NCBI RefSeq assembly: GCF_945956965.1 | Contig: NZ_CAMFJS010000032.1 | Coordinates: 1 to 58,653 of the forward strand | Source: an uncultured Roseateles sp. | GTDB lineage: Bacteria > Pseudomonadota > Gammaproteobacteria > Burkholderiales > Burkholderiaceae_C | Reading direction: 5' to 3' | Length of the DNA stretch: 58,653 nucleotides | Shown: in pieces, positions 9,081 to 18,288 of the stretch | Numbering within the stretch: position 1 is the first letter of the stretch | How the letters are laid out: each line of letters starts with the position of its first letter | Notes under the pieces: model-generated | Told to the model about the DNA's origin: nothing | What the model saw: the letters and a program-made list of their open reading frames with translations, nothing else | Database searches by the model: none | Made by a program: the position numbers and the translations under genes

Positions 9081-9890
9081 TCACGCCGGCTTAACGCCAC
9101 CGGCCGCCAGGCCGGCAATTTGCGCCAGCACGCCGGGCAACTGGCTCACCCCGTCGATGACGAAATGGGCACCGCCGGCATACAGCTCGGCGCTGGCGCG
9201 GGCACGCAACTCGGCTTGCTCATGCTCCGGCAAGGCCTGCCACTGCGCTTCGCTCAAGCCCAGGGTATTGCCGGTCACCGCCAGACCCACCACCCAGCAG
9301 CCGATGGCGCGCCCCTCTTGCAAGCCGGGCACCGTGTCATCCACCTTCACCACGCTGGCCGGCGGCCACACACCCAGGTCGGCCAGGGTCTTGACCATCA
9401 TCAGGGGGCCAGGCCTTGCCGAGGGCATATCGCCGGCGCAGACCAGGTTGTCGGGCACATAGCCCTGCGCCGCTGCCAGCGGTGCCAGCACCTCCATGAT
9501 GGGGCGGTTGTATCCCGTCGTTGAGCCAATCTTGAGCCCCTGCTCGCGCAAGGCTTGCACCACCTCCAGCGCGCCCGGAATCAGCGTCGCATGCTGACTG
9601 ACGCTGGCCATATTCATGGGCGTGAAGACCTCGTAGAGCTCGTCGCAATCGGGGTCGCTGAAAGCGCGGCCGTGCACCCGCGCCCATTCGGCCGCAATGC
9701 GAGGGGCATTGCCCAGGGCATGGATGTGGTCCCACTTGGCCAGCCCCATGGGCACGCGCGCCTCGTCAATGCTGATGTTCACGCCATAACGCGCGAACAG
9801 CTGCACAAAGGCGCCCATGGGGGCTTGGCTGCCGTAGTCCAGCATGGTGCCGGCCCAGTCGAACACCACCGCTTGTAGTTTGTTGCTCAT
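9081..9890 (-). CDS. phnX: Phosphonoacetaldehyde hydrolase
   Basis: Cytosolic HAD-superfamily enzyme, 269 residues, splitting phosphonoacetaldehyde into acetaldehyde and phosphate. The nucleophile motif VFDWAGTMLDYGS is at the N terminus, and the Schiff-base Lys is in GLAKWDH. GSTTGYNRPIM and KVDDTVPGLQEG match later HAD motifs. The start at 9890 has GGAG nine bases upstream; an earlier in-frame start would add 27 unrelated residues. The gene is 31 bases downstream of the FAD oxidoreductase that probably makes its substrate, in a phosphonate operon. Confidence 0.93.
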   Translation of the reverse strand: MSNKLQAVVFDWAGTMLDYGSQAPMGAFVQLFARYGVNISIDEARVPMGLAKWDHIHALGNAPRIAAEWARVHGRAFSDPDCDELYEVFTPMNMASVSQHATLIPGALEVVQALREQGLKIGSTTGYNRPIMEVLAPLAAAQGYVPDNLVCAGDMPSARPGPLMMVKTLADLGVWPPASVVKVDDTVPGLQEGRAIGCWVVGLAVTGNTLGLSEAQWQALPEHEQAELRARASAELYAGGAHFVIDGVSQLPGVLAQIAGLAAGGVKPA

Positions 9891-9921
9891 CTTGTTTGCT
9901 CCAAAATTTTTCGGTCTGCAA

Positions 9922-11055
9922 TTACCAGGCCGCAAAGACTTCTTCGGCCAGACCAAAAGCGGTGCTGGCACCGGTGCCGCTGCTGATGGTGATGGCGCGG
10001 GTCAGCGCATCGGGCGCTTCCACCAAGCAAGGCTCGGTGGCCGAGGAGGGGTAGGTGCCCACCCAGCGCTCAATCACCTGGGCTTCGCGCAGATGCAAGG
10101 CCTCGCGCAAATGCCGCAGGATCAAATCGTCCACCGCTTCGGAAGCGAAAGGCGGCAGCACGGGGCCGTAGTGATGCGAGTCCCCCACCACCAAGCTGCC
10201 ATCAGCGCTTTGCACCACGATCAGGTGGATGCCATGGGCCAGGCTCTCGCCCTCCTCCGCCTGCAAGCGCGCCCGCAGGGCTTGCGCCTCGGGCAGCGCG
10301 GAATAGCCTTCATAGCGCACCAGGCTCAGCTCACCCATCACCGAGGCCGGCAGCTTGAAGCCGGCGTGGGGCCGCACCCGCAGCATTTGCAGCTGACACA
10401 GGCGCAGCTGGTGCGGAACCCAGCGCTCGGCAAACAGGCCGTGAAGCTCGGCGCCCGTGCACACCACCACTCGCTCGGCACGGTATTGGCCCCGTGAGCT
10501 CTGCACATGCGGCGTCTGCAGCGCCAGCACGCTTTCGCCAAAGCGGAACTCGACGCCATAGGTGCTGGCCAACCAGCGCGCCAAGAGCGGAATCGCCTCG
10601 CGCGACTCGACCCGCAACTCATGCGGGCTGTAAAGCACCCGCCCAGGCACCTGGCCCGAACCATTCCCCAAGCGCAGCGCCGGCGCCCTCGCGCTGGCTT
10701 CCGCTTCACTCAACAGTTCGCACTGCTCGGCCATCTCGGTGCGCATGAACGCTTCCAGCACGGTTTGCGCCTCGGGCCTTTGCGCGGCCAGATACAGACC
10801 GCGATGCTGCACCTCGATGCCTGCGAGCGGCGCCACATCGGCCCAGACCTGGCGCGAGCGCATGGCACGCGCCCAGCTGGCGCCGGCCTTCTGACCGGTT
10901 ACCGTGACAAAGCCGAAATTGCGGATCGAGGCGCCGATGCACGCGGCATCCCGCTCCAGCACCACCACTTTGAGCCCGCGCTTGGCTGCGGCATACGCAT
11001 GGGCCAGGCCAACAATGCCGGCACCAACCACCAGTAAGTCATAGGTCTTGCTCAT
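9922..11055 (-). CDS. FAD-dependent oxidoreductase of phosphonate clusters (PbfC/HpnW-like)
   Basis: DAO-type flavoprotein, 377 residues, with the dinucleotide motif VVGAGIVGLAHA at 9-20 and ERDAACIGASIRNFGF after it. It matches what I recall of TIGR03364, FAD oxidoreductases found beside phnX. Members are reported to oxidise N-methyl-aminoethylphosphonate, and some aminoethylphosphonate itself, directly to phosphonoacetaldehyde. Here it immediately precedes phnX and no PhnW transaminase is present, which supports that role. ATG 11055 was preferred to an in-frame TTG at 11067; AGGAG lies upstream. Substrate assignment is inference from family and context. Confidence 0.8.
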   Translation of the reverse strand: MSKTYDLLVVGAGIVGLAHAYAAAKRGLKVVVLERDAACIGASIRNFGFVTVTGQKAGASWARAMRSRQVWADVAPLAGIEVQHRGLYLAAQRPEAQTVLEAFMRTEMAEQCELLSEAEASARAPALRLGNGSGQVPGRVLYSPHELRVESREAIPLLARWLASTYGVEFRFGESVLALQTPHVQSSRGQYRAERVVVCTGAELHGLFAERWVPHQLRLCQLQMLRVRPHAGFKLPASVMGELSLVRYEGYSALPEAQALRARLQAEEGESLAHGIHLIVVQSADGSLVVGDSHHYGPVLPPFASEAVDDLILRHLREALHLREAQVIERWVGTYPSSATEPCLVEAPDALTRAITISSGTGASTAFGLAEEVFAAW

Positions 11056-11183
11056 TCCAGTTCTCAACTCCTATTTGAAAGAATGGCGCTGCGGCGCCAA
11101 CTCAAGCGCACAGGCGCACAGGCATAAGGGATGGGCCGGCTGCGGCTGCGGTCGCCCTGCCCCACGCAGTTCACAGCCCGAAT

Positions 11184-12911
11184 TCAGCGCGCTCGCCAGC
11201 GCTGCGTCTTGTTGATCAAGAGCCGCTCCAGGCCCGCCAACACTAGGCGGCTCAGGGCCGCAGTTGCGAAGATCAACACCGCCATCGCGGCCGCCGGCCC
11301 GATATCACCGGCGTCATCCATGGCCAGCACAGCCACCGAGGCCAGCGTCGTTTCGGGCGAATACAAAAACACCACCGCCGAGACCGTGGTCAGCGCATTG
11401 ACAAAGAAGTAGCCCGCCACCTGCACCAAAGTCGGCAAGCTGACCGGCAGGTGCACCCACAGCAAGGTTTTCCAGAAGGGCACGCCCAGGCTCTCGGCCA
11501 CTAACTCGTACTCGCGGTCCAGGGCGCGCAGCGCCGTCAGCTGGGTCAGATGCGCCACCGAAAAGAAATGCGCCGTGGTGCAAATCACCAGCAAACCCAG
11601 CGAGCCGTAGAGCAAGTGCAAGGGATTCCATGCTGCGTTGAAAAACAAGATATAGCCCAGGCCAAGCGCCAAGCCCGGCACCGCCATTGGCAAGCCGGCC
11701 AACCCAGCCAGCAGGCCGCGCGCGGCTGCAAACTGGCGCGGCTTTTCCACCAAATAGGCGCTCAAGAAACTCAGGCCCGTGCCCAGCAAGGCCGTCCCCA
11801 AGGCCAGCTTGAGTGAGTTGAAGTAACTGGCCCAGCCACCGCCATCCATCAGATCAAACTGGTAGTTACGCAGCGAAGGCTGCAGCTGATAAGGCCAATA
11901 GGTCGCCAATGAGGCAAAGATCGCCACGCCCATCACCAAGAGCAACGCGCCGGCCACCAAGCTGCAATACAGCAGCATGGCGCGGTCCAGCAGCGCTGCG
12001 TGCTTGGGCGAATACGGCACGGAGCGCAGGCCCAGGCTGGCACTTTGCGACGCGCGCAGGCGCTGCTCCACCCAGAAGGCCAGCAACGCCGGCAGAAGCA
12101 AGACCAGCGCCACCACCGCGCCCATTTGCAGCTTTTGCTGGCCGATCACCTGCTTATAGATGTCGGTGGCCAAGACTTGGGTGTTGCCGCCAATCACCTT
12201 GGGCACGCCGAAGTCGGTGATCACCAGCACAAACACCAGCATGAAGGCCATCACCAGGCCGTAGCGGCTGGCCGGCAGGGTCACCGTGCGGAAGACCCGC
12301 CATGGGCTGGCGCCCAGGCTGGCAGCAGCTTCGTACAAGCGGCCGTCGCTGCTGGACAAAGCTGTGAGCAAGACCAGCAAGGCGTGAGGAAAGGTCCACA
12401 GCACCGAGCCGGTGACGATGCCAAAAGGCCCGTAAGCACTCAGGCCCGGCAGCCAGCCTTTGAGCAAACCCTGGTTGCCGAACAGATAAATCAGGCTGAT
12501 GGCCATCAGCAGCGAGGGCGCCAGCACCGGCACCAAGGCCACGGCTCGGAAAAAGCGCCGCCCCGGCATGCAGGTCTGCGTCAAGGCAAAGGCATAGCCA
12601 TAGGCCAAGCTCACGCAAATCAGCGCACTCAGCAGCGAGAGCCACACGCTATTGAACAAGGAGCGGCCCACATTCGGGCTGCTGAAATAGGCCAAATGAT
12701 TGGCCACGCCGCTGAACTGGCCATGGGCATCAAAAAAGCTCATGCCCACCAAGGCCGCGACCGGCATGCCCACCGACACCAGCAAAGTCAGCAGACTCAG
12801 CGCCAGCAAAGCGCGCAGCAAGAGGCGCTCGATTGACGCGCCTGGCCGCGCGGGCGTGCGCGCTGCGGCCGCGGCACCAAAATTCAGCTTGGCCACAACT
12901 TGGCTACTCAT
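11184..12911 (-). CDS. Aminoethylphosphonate-type ABC transporter, fused double permease
   Basis: Inner-membrane permease of 575 residues made of two fused six-helix halves. Each half carries an ATPase-contact (EAA) loop: AAASLGASPWRVFRTVTLP in the first and ELVAESLGVPFWKTLLWVHL in the second. The architecture is that of the Fbp/Phn2 importers (PhnU2 type). The start codon overlaps the stop of the ATPase gene by four bases (12908-12911), indicating translational coupling. With the neighbouring ATPase and binding protein it forms a complete importer, placed before the phosphonate catabolic genes. Confidence 0.87.
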   Translation of the reverse strand: MSSQVVAKLNFGAAAAARTPARPGASIERLLLRALLALSLLTLLVSVGMPVAALVGMSFFDAHGQFSGVANHLAYFSSPNVGRSLFNSVWLSLLSALICVSLAYGYAFALTQTCMPGRRFFRAVALVPVLAPSLLMAISLIYLFGNQGLLKGWLPGLSAYGPFGIVTGSVLWTFPHALLVLLTALSSSDGRLYEAAASLGASPWRVFRTVTLPASRYGLVMAFMLVFVLVITDFGVPKVIGGNTQVLATDIYKQVIGQQKLQMGAVVALVLLLPALLAFWVEQRLRASQSASLGLRSVPYSPKHAALLDRAMLLYCSLVAGALLLVMGVAIFASLATYWPYQLQPSLRNYQFDLMDGGGWASYFNSLKLALGTALLGTGLSFLSAYLVEKPRQFAAARGLLAGLAGLPMAVPGLALGLGYILFFNAAWNPLHLLYGSLGLLVICTTAHFFSVAHLTQLTALRALDREYELVAESLGVPFWKTLLWVHLPVSLPTLVQVAGYFFVNALTTVSAVVFLYSPETTLASVAVLAMDDAGDIGPAAAMAVLIFATAALSRLVLAGLERLLINKTQRWRAR

Positions 12912-14011
12912 GCAGCCCGCCGCATCGACAAGGGTTGAGCCAGGGCATGAATCGCCGCCGCCGGAATGTCCAGCAAGACCTGACCCTGCAACCAGGCGGG
13001 CAGCGTGGCGTCGCGCGGTGTGGCCAATTCGGCCTCGATCACGCCGTCCGGCCCGCAGGCCTCACACTGCAGACGCACGAGGGTACAAGGGCCGAGGAAG
13101 ACGGTTTCCAGTACCGTGGCGCGCAAGTTGTTCACCGCATCACTGGCAATGCCCACGGCGCCCTGCTGATCAGCCGGCCGCAGCGTGATCGCCTCAGGCC
13201 GCAAACCCAGCAGCACCGGGCTGCCGGTCTTGAATTCATGGGTGTCGCACTGCAGTTCCTGCGTGCCCACCCGCGCTTTGCCCGCTGCCACCACCAGGGC
13301 TTGCAGCAGATTCATGCGGCCAACAAAGCCGGCCGCAAAAGGACTGACCGGCCGCGCGTACAGCGCCTGCGGGCTGCCCTGCTGCTCGACCTGGCCCTGG
13401 TGCATCAGCACCACCCGGTCAGACATGGACAAAGCCTCGTCCTGGTCGTGCGTCACCATCAAGGTGGTGATGCCCAGCTGCTTTTGCAGGCGACGGATCT
13501 CGCTGCGCAAGCCGACCCGCACCTGGGCGTCCAGCGCCGAAAGCGGCTCGTCCAGCAGCAAGAGTGCTGGTTTGGGCGCCAGCGCACGCGCCAGGGCGAC
13601 GCGCTGCTGCTGCCCACCCGACAACTGGGCCGGGAATTTATGGGCCTGCTCGGCCAGGCCGACCAGATCCAGCATCTCAAGCGCACGGGCCTGACGATCG
13701 CGCCTCGCCAAATCCTGCAGGCCATAGGCGACGTTCTGCGCCACGCTCAAATTCGGGAACAAGGCATAACTCTGAAAAACCACGCCAAAGCGGCGCTGCG
13801 AAGCGGCTTGTTGGGTAATGTCTTGGCCACCCAGGCTGATGCTGCCGGTGTCCGGCGTCTCGATGCCGCACAAGATGCGCAATAGCGTGGTCTTGCCGCA
13901 GCCCGAAGGCCCAAGCAGACTGATGAATTCACCGGCGGCCACGTCCAGCGCGATGCCGCGCAGCACCGGCTGCGCGCCGTAGCGCTTGCTGATATGTTTG
14001 ATTGAGAGCAT
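12908..14011 (-). CDS. Aminoethylphosphonate-type ABC transporter ATPase
   Basis: Cytosolic ATPase subunit of 367 residues. Walker A GPSGCGKT, Q-loop VFQSYALF, signature LSGGQQQRVALARAL and Walker B LLLLDEPLSALD are intact; the last 120 residues fit a TOBE-type domain. It is the CysA/PotA/PhnT2 class of importer ATPase. The phosphonate substrate is inferred from phnX and the FAD enzyme downstream. No purine-rich ribosome site precedes the ATG; instead the first unit of a 53-bp tandem repeat begins nine bases upstream. Confidence 0.88.
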   Translation of the reverse strand: MLSIKHISKRYGAQPVLRGIALDVAAGEFISLLGPSGCGKTTLLRILCGIETPDTGSISLGGQDITQQAASQRRFGVVFQSYALFPNLSVAQNVAYGLQDLARRDRQARALEMLDLVGLAEQAHKFPAQLSGGQQQRVALARALAPKPALLLLDEPLSALDAQVRVGLRSEIRRLQKQLGITTLMVTHDQDEALSMSDRVVLMHQGQVEQQGSPQALYARPVSPFAAGFVGRMNLLQALVVAAGKARVGTQELQCDTHEFKTGSPVLLGLRPEAITLRPADQQGAVGIASDAVNNLRATVLETVFLGPCTLVRLQCEACGPDGVIEAELATPRDATLPAWLQGQVLLDIPAAAIHALAQPLSMRRAA

Positions 14012-14019
14012 GGGGGTCA

Positions 14020-14171
14020 GTGGGGTCCGAGATGGCCGGGTATCGCGAGGCCCAAGCCCAGCGCTTCAGTCGGTGGGGTCGGAGCTCGCTGGGTACAGCG
14101 AAGTCCAAGCCCAAGTCGCCAGCTAGTGGGGTCGGAGCTCGCTGGGTACAGCGAGGTCCAACCCCAGGTCA
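14020..14171. repeat. Three tandem 53-bp repeats in the binding-protein/ATPase spacer
   Basis: Units begin with GTGGGGTC at 14020, 14073 and 14126, exactly 53 bases apart; the third is cut short by the stop codon of the binding-protein gene. Units 2 and 3 are almost identical and contain the perfect hairpin TCGCTG-GGTA-CAGCGA with outer pairing; unit 1 has diverged. The repeat fills the whole spacer between phosphonate importer genes. Confidence 0.9.
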
Positions 14172-15209
14172 TTACTTCTTCGGTTCTGCCTTTGCTTCGT
14201 ACCGGCGCGCCCACTCGGTCAGAATGCGTTCGCGGTTGTTGGCGGCCCAGACGAAGTCGTTCTTCACCAGCAGCTTCTCGATGTCGGCCGGCACATATTC
14301 CAGGCGCTCTTGCACCTGCGGCAGGGCCAGCACGGCGAAGTTGGCGGCGTAGAGCTCATTGGCCTTGCGGGTCACCGCCCAGTCAGCCAAGGCCTTGGCG
14401 GCGTCTTGCTTCTTGCTGCTCTTGAAGATGGCCGTGGCCTCCACATCCCAGCCCAAGCCTTCCTTGGGGAAGACGATGTCGATGGGGGCGCCATCTTTCT
14501 TGGTCTTGTTCGCGCGGTAGTCGAAGGACAGGCCGACCGGGAATTCGCCGGCACCGGCCTGGCGGCAAGGCTTGGAGCCGCTGTGGGTGTAGACGCCCAC
14601 GTTCTGGTGCAGTGCGTCCATGAAGGCCCAGCCCTTGGCCTCACCCATGCTTTGCAACCAGGCCGACACCATCAAAAAGCCGGTGCCGCTGGAGGCCGGA
14701 TGGGGCATGGTGATCGTGCCCTTGTAGGCCGGCTGGGTCAGGTCCTGCCAGCTGCTGGGTTTGGGCAGCTTGCGTTTTTCAGCTTCGACGGTATTGAAGC
14801 AGATGGCGGAGGACCACAAGTCCATGCCCACCCAGGTCGGCTGAGCTTGGGGGTCACGCATATTGGCGCGCACCTGGGCCAGGCCTTTGGGGGCATAGGG
14901 CTGCAGCAAGCCTTCTTTGTCGAGCAGCATCAGCGATGTGGCGGCCAGGCCCCACACCGCATCGGCCTGCGGGTTGGCCTTCTCGGCTAGCAGACGGGCG
15001 GTGATGATGCCGGTGCTGTCGCGCACGAACTTCAACTCGATGCTGGGGTTGTCTTGCTCAAAGGCGGTCTTGTAGGCCTTGATCTGGTCGGCTTCCAGGG
15101 CCGAGTACACCAGCAGCTCGGTCTTGCCCTGGGCCTGGGCGGTGCCGCCAGCCAGGCTCAGCAGGCTCAGCACGGTCAACATCAGGGGCTTGATCAACAG
15201 TTTGCGCAT
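14172..15209 (-). CDS. Aminoethylphosphonate-type ABC transporter substrate-binding protein
   Basis: Periplasmic binding protein of 345 residues (class with Fe3+/polyamine/phosphonate binders, PhnS2 type). A signal peptide spans about 1-26, ending GGTAQAQG, followed by TELLVYSALEADQIKAY. The start at 15209 has CGGAG upstream and gives a clean signal peptide; the frame is open further upstream but without one. It is the first gene of the minus-strand phosphonate unit and is divergent from the LysR regulator at 15334. The spacer after it holds the 53-bp tandem repeat, which may favour its expression over the ATPase and permease. Confidence 0.87.
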   Translation of the reverse strand: MRKLLIKPLMLTVLSLLSLAGGTAQAQGKTELLVYSALEADQIKAYKTAFEQDNPSIELKFVRDSTGIITARLLAEKANPQADAVWGLAATSLMLLDKEGLLQPYAPKGLAQVRANMRDPQAQPTWVGMDLWSSAICFNTVEAEKRKLPKPSSWQDLTQPAYKGTITMPHPASSGTGFLMVSAWLQSMGEAKGWAFMDALHQNVGVYTHSGSKPCRQAGAGEFPVGLSFDYRANKTKKDGAPIDIVFPKEGLGWDVEATAIFKSSKKQDAAKALADWAVTRKANELYAANFAVLALPQVQERLEYVPADIEKLLVKNDFVWAANNRERILTEWARRYEAKAEPKK

Positions 15210-15333
15210 CTTGACTCCGGTAGTGAGGGGGACGAATAGGCGAAACTGTAGAGATGGCACATGAAAGCACCGCGTCAACGGGCGCAAATATGACAAAGCC
15301 GGTATTGGCAAACTTGTGGCGCGGGAGTTCGCC

Positions 15334-16194
15334 ATGCTGGTGACCCAGCTCAAGTCCTTTTTTATCGTCGCCCGCCTGGGCAGCGTCACCCTGGCCGCCA
15401 AGCAGCTCGGTCTGAGCCAGCCCACGGTGACCACGCAGATCCGCGCCCTGGAAGAGCATTACGGCATCGAGCTGTTTCACCGCAGCAGTGGCCGCTTGGT
15501 GATCAGCGATGCGGGCGTGCGCCTGCTGCCCCTGGTGGACCAGTTGCTGCAACAAGAAATCGATGTGGAATTCGCCCTGCGCAATGCCGGCGAGCCGCAG
15601 CACGGCAGCCTGCGCCTGGGCGCCACCGCGCCCTACTACTTGCTGGACATCGTGCAGCGCTATCACCAGCGCTTCCCGCAGGTGGAGATCAGCGTGGCTG
15701 CGGGCAACTCGCGGCAGATGATCGCCACCTTGCTGGAGTACCAGGTCGACCTGGCCACCTCTTCCCAGCTGGAAACCGACCCACGCCTGTTCCGCTTGGA
15801 ACTGGGTGCCGACCCGCTGGTGCTCTTGCTGCACGTCCAGCATCCCCTGGCCCAAATGGACGCGGTGCCGCTGGCCGCCCTGGCCGACTGCATGCTGCTG
15901 ACGCGTGAACGCGGCTCCACCACCCGGCAGATGAGCGAGCAAATGCTCAGCGCCGCCGGTGTGCAGCCCCGCGCCAGCATGGAAATCGCCAGCCGCGAAG
16001 CCTTGCGGGAAGCCGTGCTGCGACAGATGGGCGTCAGCATCTTCGCCCGCAGCGAGGTCAGCACCCACCCGCTGCTATGCAGCCGGCCCTTCGTCGAGCC
16101 AGCACCGGTGTTGCCGGAATATCTCTACTGCCTGAAAGACCGCCGCAACGCGCGGCTGATCGCGAGTTTTCTGGCCGAATGCCAGGCGCAATGA
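15334..16194 (+). CDS. LysR-family regulator of the phosphonate cluster
   Basis: DNA-binding activator/repressor of 286 residues. The N-terminal winged helix-turn-helix (LGSVTLAAKQLGLSQPTVTT) covers about 5-62, with a periplasmic-binding-like effector domain after it. It fits the aminoethylphosphonate-associated LysR group (TIGR03339, from memory). ATG 15334 with GGGAG about seven bases upstream was preferred to GTG 15316. It is divergent from the transporter genes across a 124-base gap, the classic arrangement for a LysR regulator and its target. The effector is unknown; an aminophosphonate or pathway aldehyde is plausible. Confidence 0.88.
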   Translation: MLVTQLKSFFIVARLGSVTLAAKQLGLSQPTVTTQIRALEEHYGIELFHRSSGRLVISDAGVRLLPLVDQLLQQEIDVEFALRNAGEPQHGSLRLGATAPYYLLDIVQRYHQRFPQVEISVAAGNSRQMIATLLEYQVDLATSSQLETDPRLFRLELGADPLVLLLHVQHPLAQMDAVPLAALADCMLLTRERGSTTRQMSEQMLSAAGVQPRASMEIASREALREAVLRQMGVSIFARSEVSTHPLLCSRPFVEPAPVLPEYLYCLKDRRNARLIASFLAECQAQ

Positions 16195-16314
16195 GCCCTC
16201 TGTTTGACTTGTCGCAAGGACTGAAAAGCCCGGGAAAAGGAGTAGAGCAAGCTCACCATTTCCTGCTGGTCAAGCTGCATACTACGGACACAAACACTCT
16301 CAGCGGAGACCTCG

Positions 16315-16887
16315 ATGCCCAAGCTTGTTGCCGAGAAGATTGAACTGAGTGGTCTGTTGGACCGCGCCGCCCTGCAGAGGTCGCTGGAGCAGGCGGCGGC
16401 CAAGGCCATTGCCGATGCCCAAGCCCTGGCCGTGCTGACCATCGATGTGGATCATTTCAAGGATTACCAGGACGCCAAAGGCCTGCCCCAGGCCGAAGCA
16501 ACGCTACTGAACCTGGCCAAATTCCTGCAAACCCAGTTGCCCAGCGGCGCCACCTTGGCCCATCTGGGGGCCGATGCTTTTGTGTTGGTGCTGCCGGGCC
16601 GCGATATCGCCGCCGCCCTGGAATGCGCCGAAACCCTGCGCCTGGCCGTGCAGGCCGAAATGGCCGGCCTGGACAGCCCCACGCCGCTGACCATTTCACT
16701 CGGCGTGGCCGCAAGCCCGGCGGGCAATAACTGGACCGCGCGCGGCCTGCTCTCTCTGGCCGACACGCGCATGACCTTCGCCAAGAAGCGCCTGCTGCCG
16801 CACCACAACCACACCTGGGCAGGCACCCTGCCCTCGGACTGGTACGCACGCATGGACATTCAACCCGGAGCTTGGCCTAGCCTGTAA
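16315..16887 (+). CDS. Stand-alone degenerate GGDEF-domain protein
   Basis: Cytosolic protein of 190 residues that is nearly all GGDEF fold: AVLTIDVDHFKDYQDAKG resembles the metal-binding strand of diguanylate cyclases, and LTISLGVA is the usual later strand. The signature is HLGADAFVL, so GGDEF reads GADAF and the catalytic Glu is missing. No sensor domain and no membrane segment are present. Cyclase activity is therefore unlikely; it may bind GTP or c-di-GMP, or act by protein contact. GGAG lies upstream of the ATG. It is monocistronic, between a LysR gene and a convergent MATE gene. Confidence 0.8.
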   Translation: MPKLVAEKIELSGLLDRAALQRSLEQAAAKAIADAQALAVLTIDVDHFKDYQDAKGLPQAEATLLNLAKFLQTQLPSGATLAHLGADAFVLVLPGRDIAAALECAETLRLAVQAEMAGLDSPTPLTISLGVAASPAGNNWTARGLLSLADTRMTFAKKRLLPHHNHTWAGTLPSDWYARMDIQPGAWPSL

Positions 16888-16917
16888 AGCAGCTTTGGCG
16901 GCGGGCTGAACGGGGCA

Positions 16918-18288
16918 TCACCCCCGCGCGGCCCGCAACCGGCGATGCACCGCCCTGGCATGCGGCACCCACGCCAGGGTGGCCCAACGCCGCCACATCA
17001 ACAGGCCACGCAACCACTCGTCCGCCGCGTAGGCGATCCACAGGCCCGGCAAACCCAGGCCGAAATATGAGCCCAGCAGCCAGCTGCCGCCGGCCAAGAC
17101 CAACACCATGGACGCCGCCCCGGCCATCACCGGATAGCGCGCATCACCCGTGGCCCGCAAGGCATTGATCACCACCAGATTGAAGGTGCGGCCCGGTTCC
17201 AGCACGACGGTGATCCACAGCAAACTCAGGCCCAGCTCGATGATGGCCGCGTCTTGGGTGAAAAAACTCAGCAGCCAGCGCCCGCTCAAAGCCGCCGCCA
17301 GCGCCACCAAGGTGCTGACCACCAGGCCGCGCGCCAAGGCCTTGCGCACCAGGCGATGCGCTTCATGCAGAGCGCCCGCGCCAATCATGTGACCCACCAC
17401 GATCTCGGCCGCAAATCCCGTGGCCAGGCCAAACATCAGCACGCCATACATCAGCTGCAAGGTATAGGCCTGGGTGGCCAAGGCGGCTGCGCCCATCGTC
17501 GCCGCCACGCCCACGGTCACCAGAAAGCTCAGGCGGTAGGCGATGTTCTCGGCCGCGCCTGGCAGGCCGATGTGCAGCACCGCCGCCAACGGCCCACGCG
17601 GCAAGCGCCACCAGTCCGACAACTGCGGCCGCAGCCCCAGATGCGCCCGCCACAGCCACAGCAGCAAGCCCAGGCCCAGCACGCGGCTGATCAGCAAAGC
17701 CAAGGCAAAACCGGGCAGGCCCAGCGCTGGCACCGGCCCCCAGCCCGACATCAAGGGCACAGCCAGGGCCAGGTGGGTGGACTGCATCAGCACGATCACC
17801 GCCAGAGCCGCACGGCTGTGCAGATGCGCGCGCAACACACTGGTCATGGACGCCAGCCAGGCATCCAGCAGCATCGCCGGCGCCAGGCATTGCAAAAAAA
17901 CGGTGGCCAGGGGCAAGACCTCGGCCGGCGCCTGCAGCAGACGCAGCAGCGGCTCGGCAAACAGCAAGGCGGCCAGGGCCAAGGGCACGCCCATCCAGGT
18001 ACTGGCGCCAAGCACAGCGCGCGCCACCCGGTCGGCCTCCCCGCGCTGACCGGCACCCAGGCTTTGCGTGATCACCACGCTGACACCAGCGCCGATGATG
18101 CGAAAGAGGATGAACAAGGTGGCCGAGAGCTGGTTGGCCAACGCAAACGCGCCGCCCGCCGCATCCGACACCCGCCCGGCCAACGCCGTGCACACCATGC
18201 CCACGGCAATGCCCAGCCACAACTCCATGAACAAGGGCCAAGCCAGAGGGAAAAGGCGAGGGGCAGGATGGGGCGTTCTATGGGGCAT
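16918..18288 (-). CDS. MATE-family efflux transporter
   Basis: Inner-membrane cation-coupled multidrug exporter of 456 residues with about twelve hydrophobic segments. Typical marks are the N-terminal LAWPLFMELWLGIAVGMV and SATLFILFRIIGAGVSVVITQSLGAG. The start at 18288 gives the normal MATE length; the frame remains open upstream but adds a non-hydrophobic 43-residue tail. Convergent with the GGDEF gene, only 30 bases away. The substrate cannot be predicted. Confidence 0.88.
   Translation of the reverse strand: MPHRTPHPAPRLFPLAWPLFMELWLGIAVGMVCTALAGRVSDAAGGAFALANQLSATLFILFRIIGAGVSVVITQSLGAGQRGEADRVARAVLGASTWMGVPLALAALLFAEPLLRLLQAPAEVLPLATVFLQCLAPAMLLDAWLASMTSVLRAHLHSRAALAVIVLMQSTHLALAVPLMSGWGPVPALGLPGFALALLISRVLGLGLLLWLWRAHLGLRPQLSDWWRLPRGPLAAVLHIGLPGAAENIAYRLSFLVTVGVAATMGAAALATQAYTLQLMYGVLMFGLATGFAAEIVVGHMIGAGALHEAHRLVRKALARGLVVSTLVALAAALSGRWLLSFFTQDAAIIELGLSLLWITVVLEPGRTFNLVVINALRATGDARYPVMAGAASMVLVLAGGSWLLGSYFGLGLPGLWIAYAADEWLRGLLMWRRWATLAWVPHARAVHRRLRAARG

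Noticed and set aside
14020-14171. CRISPR-like array
   Set aside because: Only three adjacent 53-bp units with no variable spacers between conserved repeats; the whole unit is repeated, so it is a tandem repeat.
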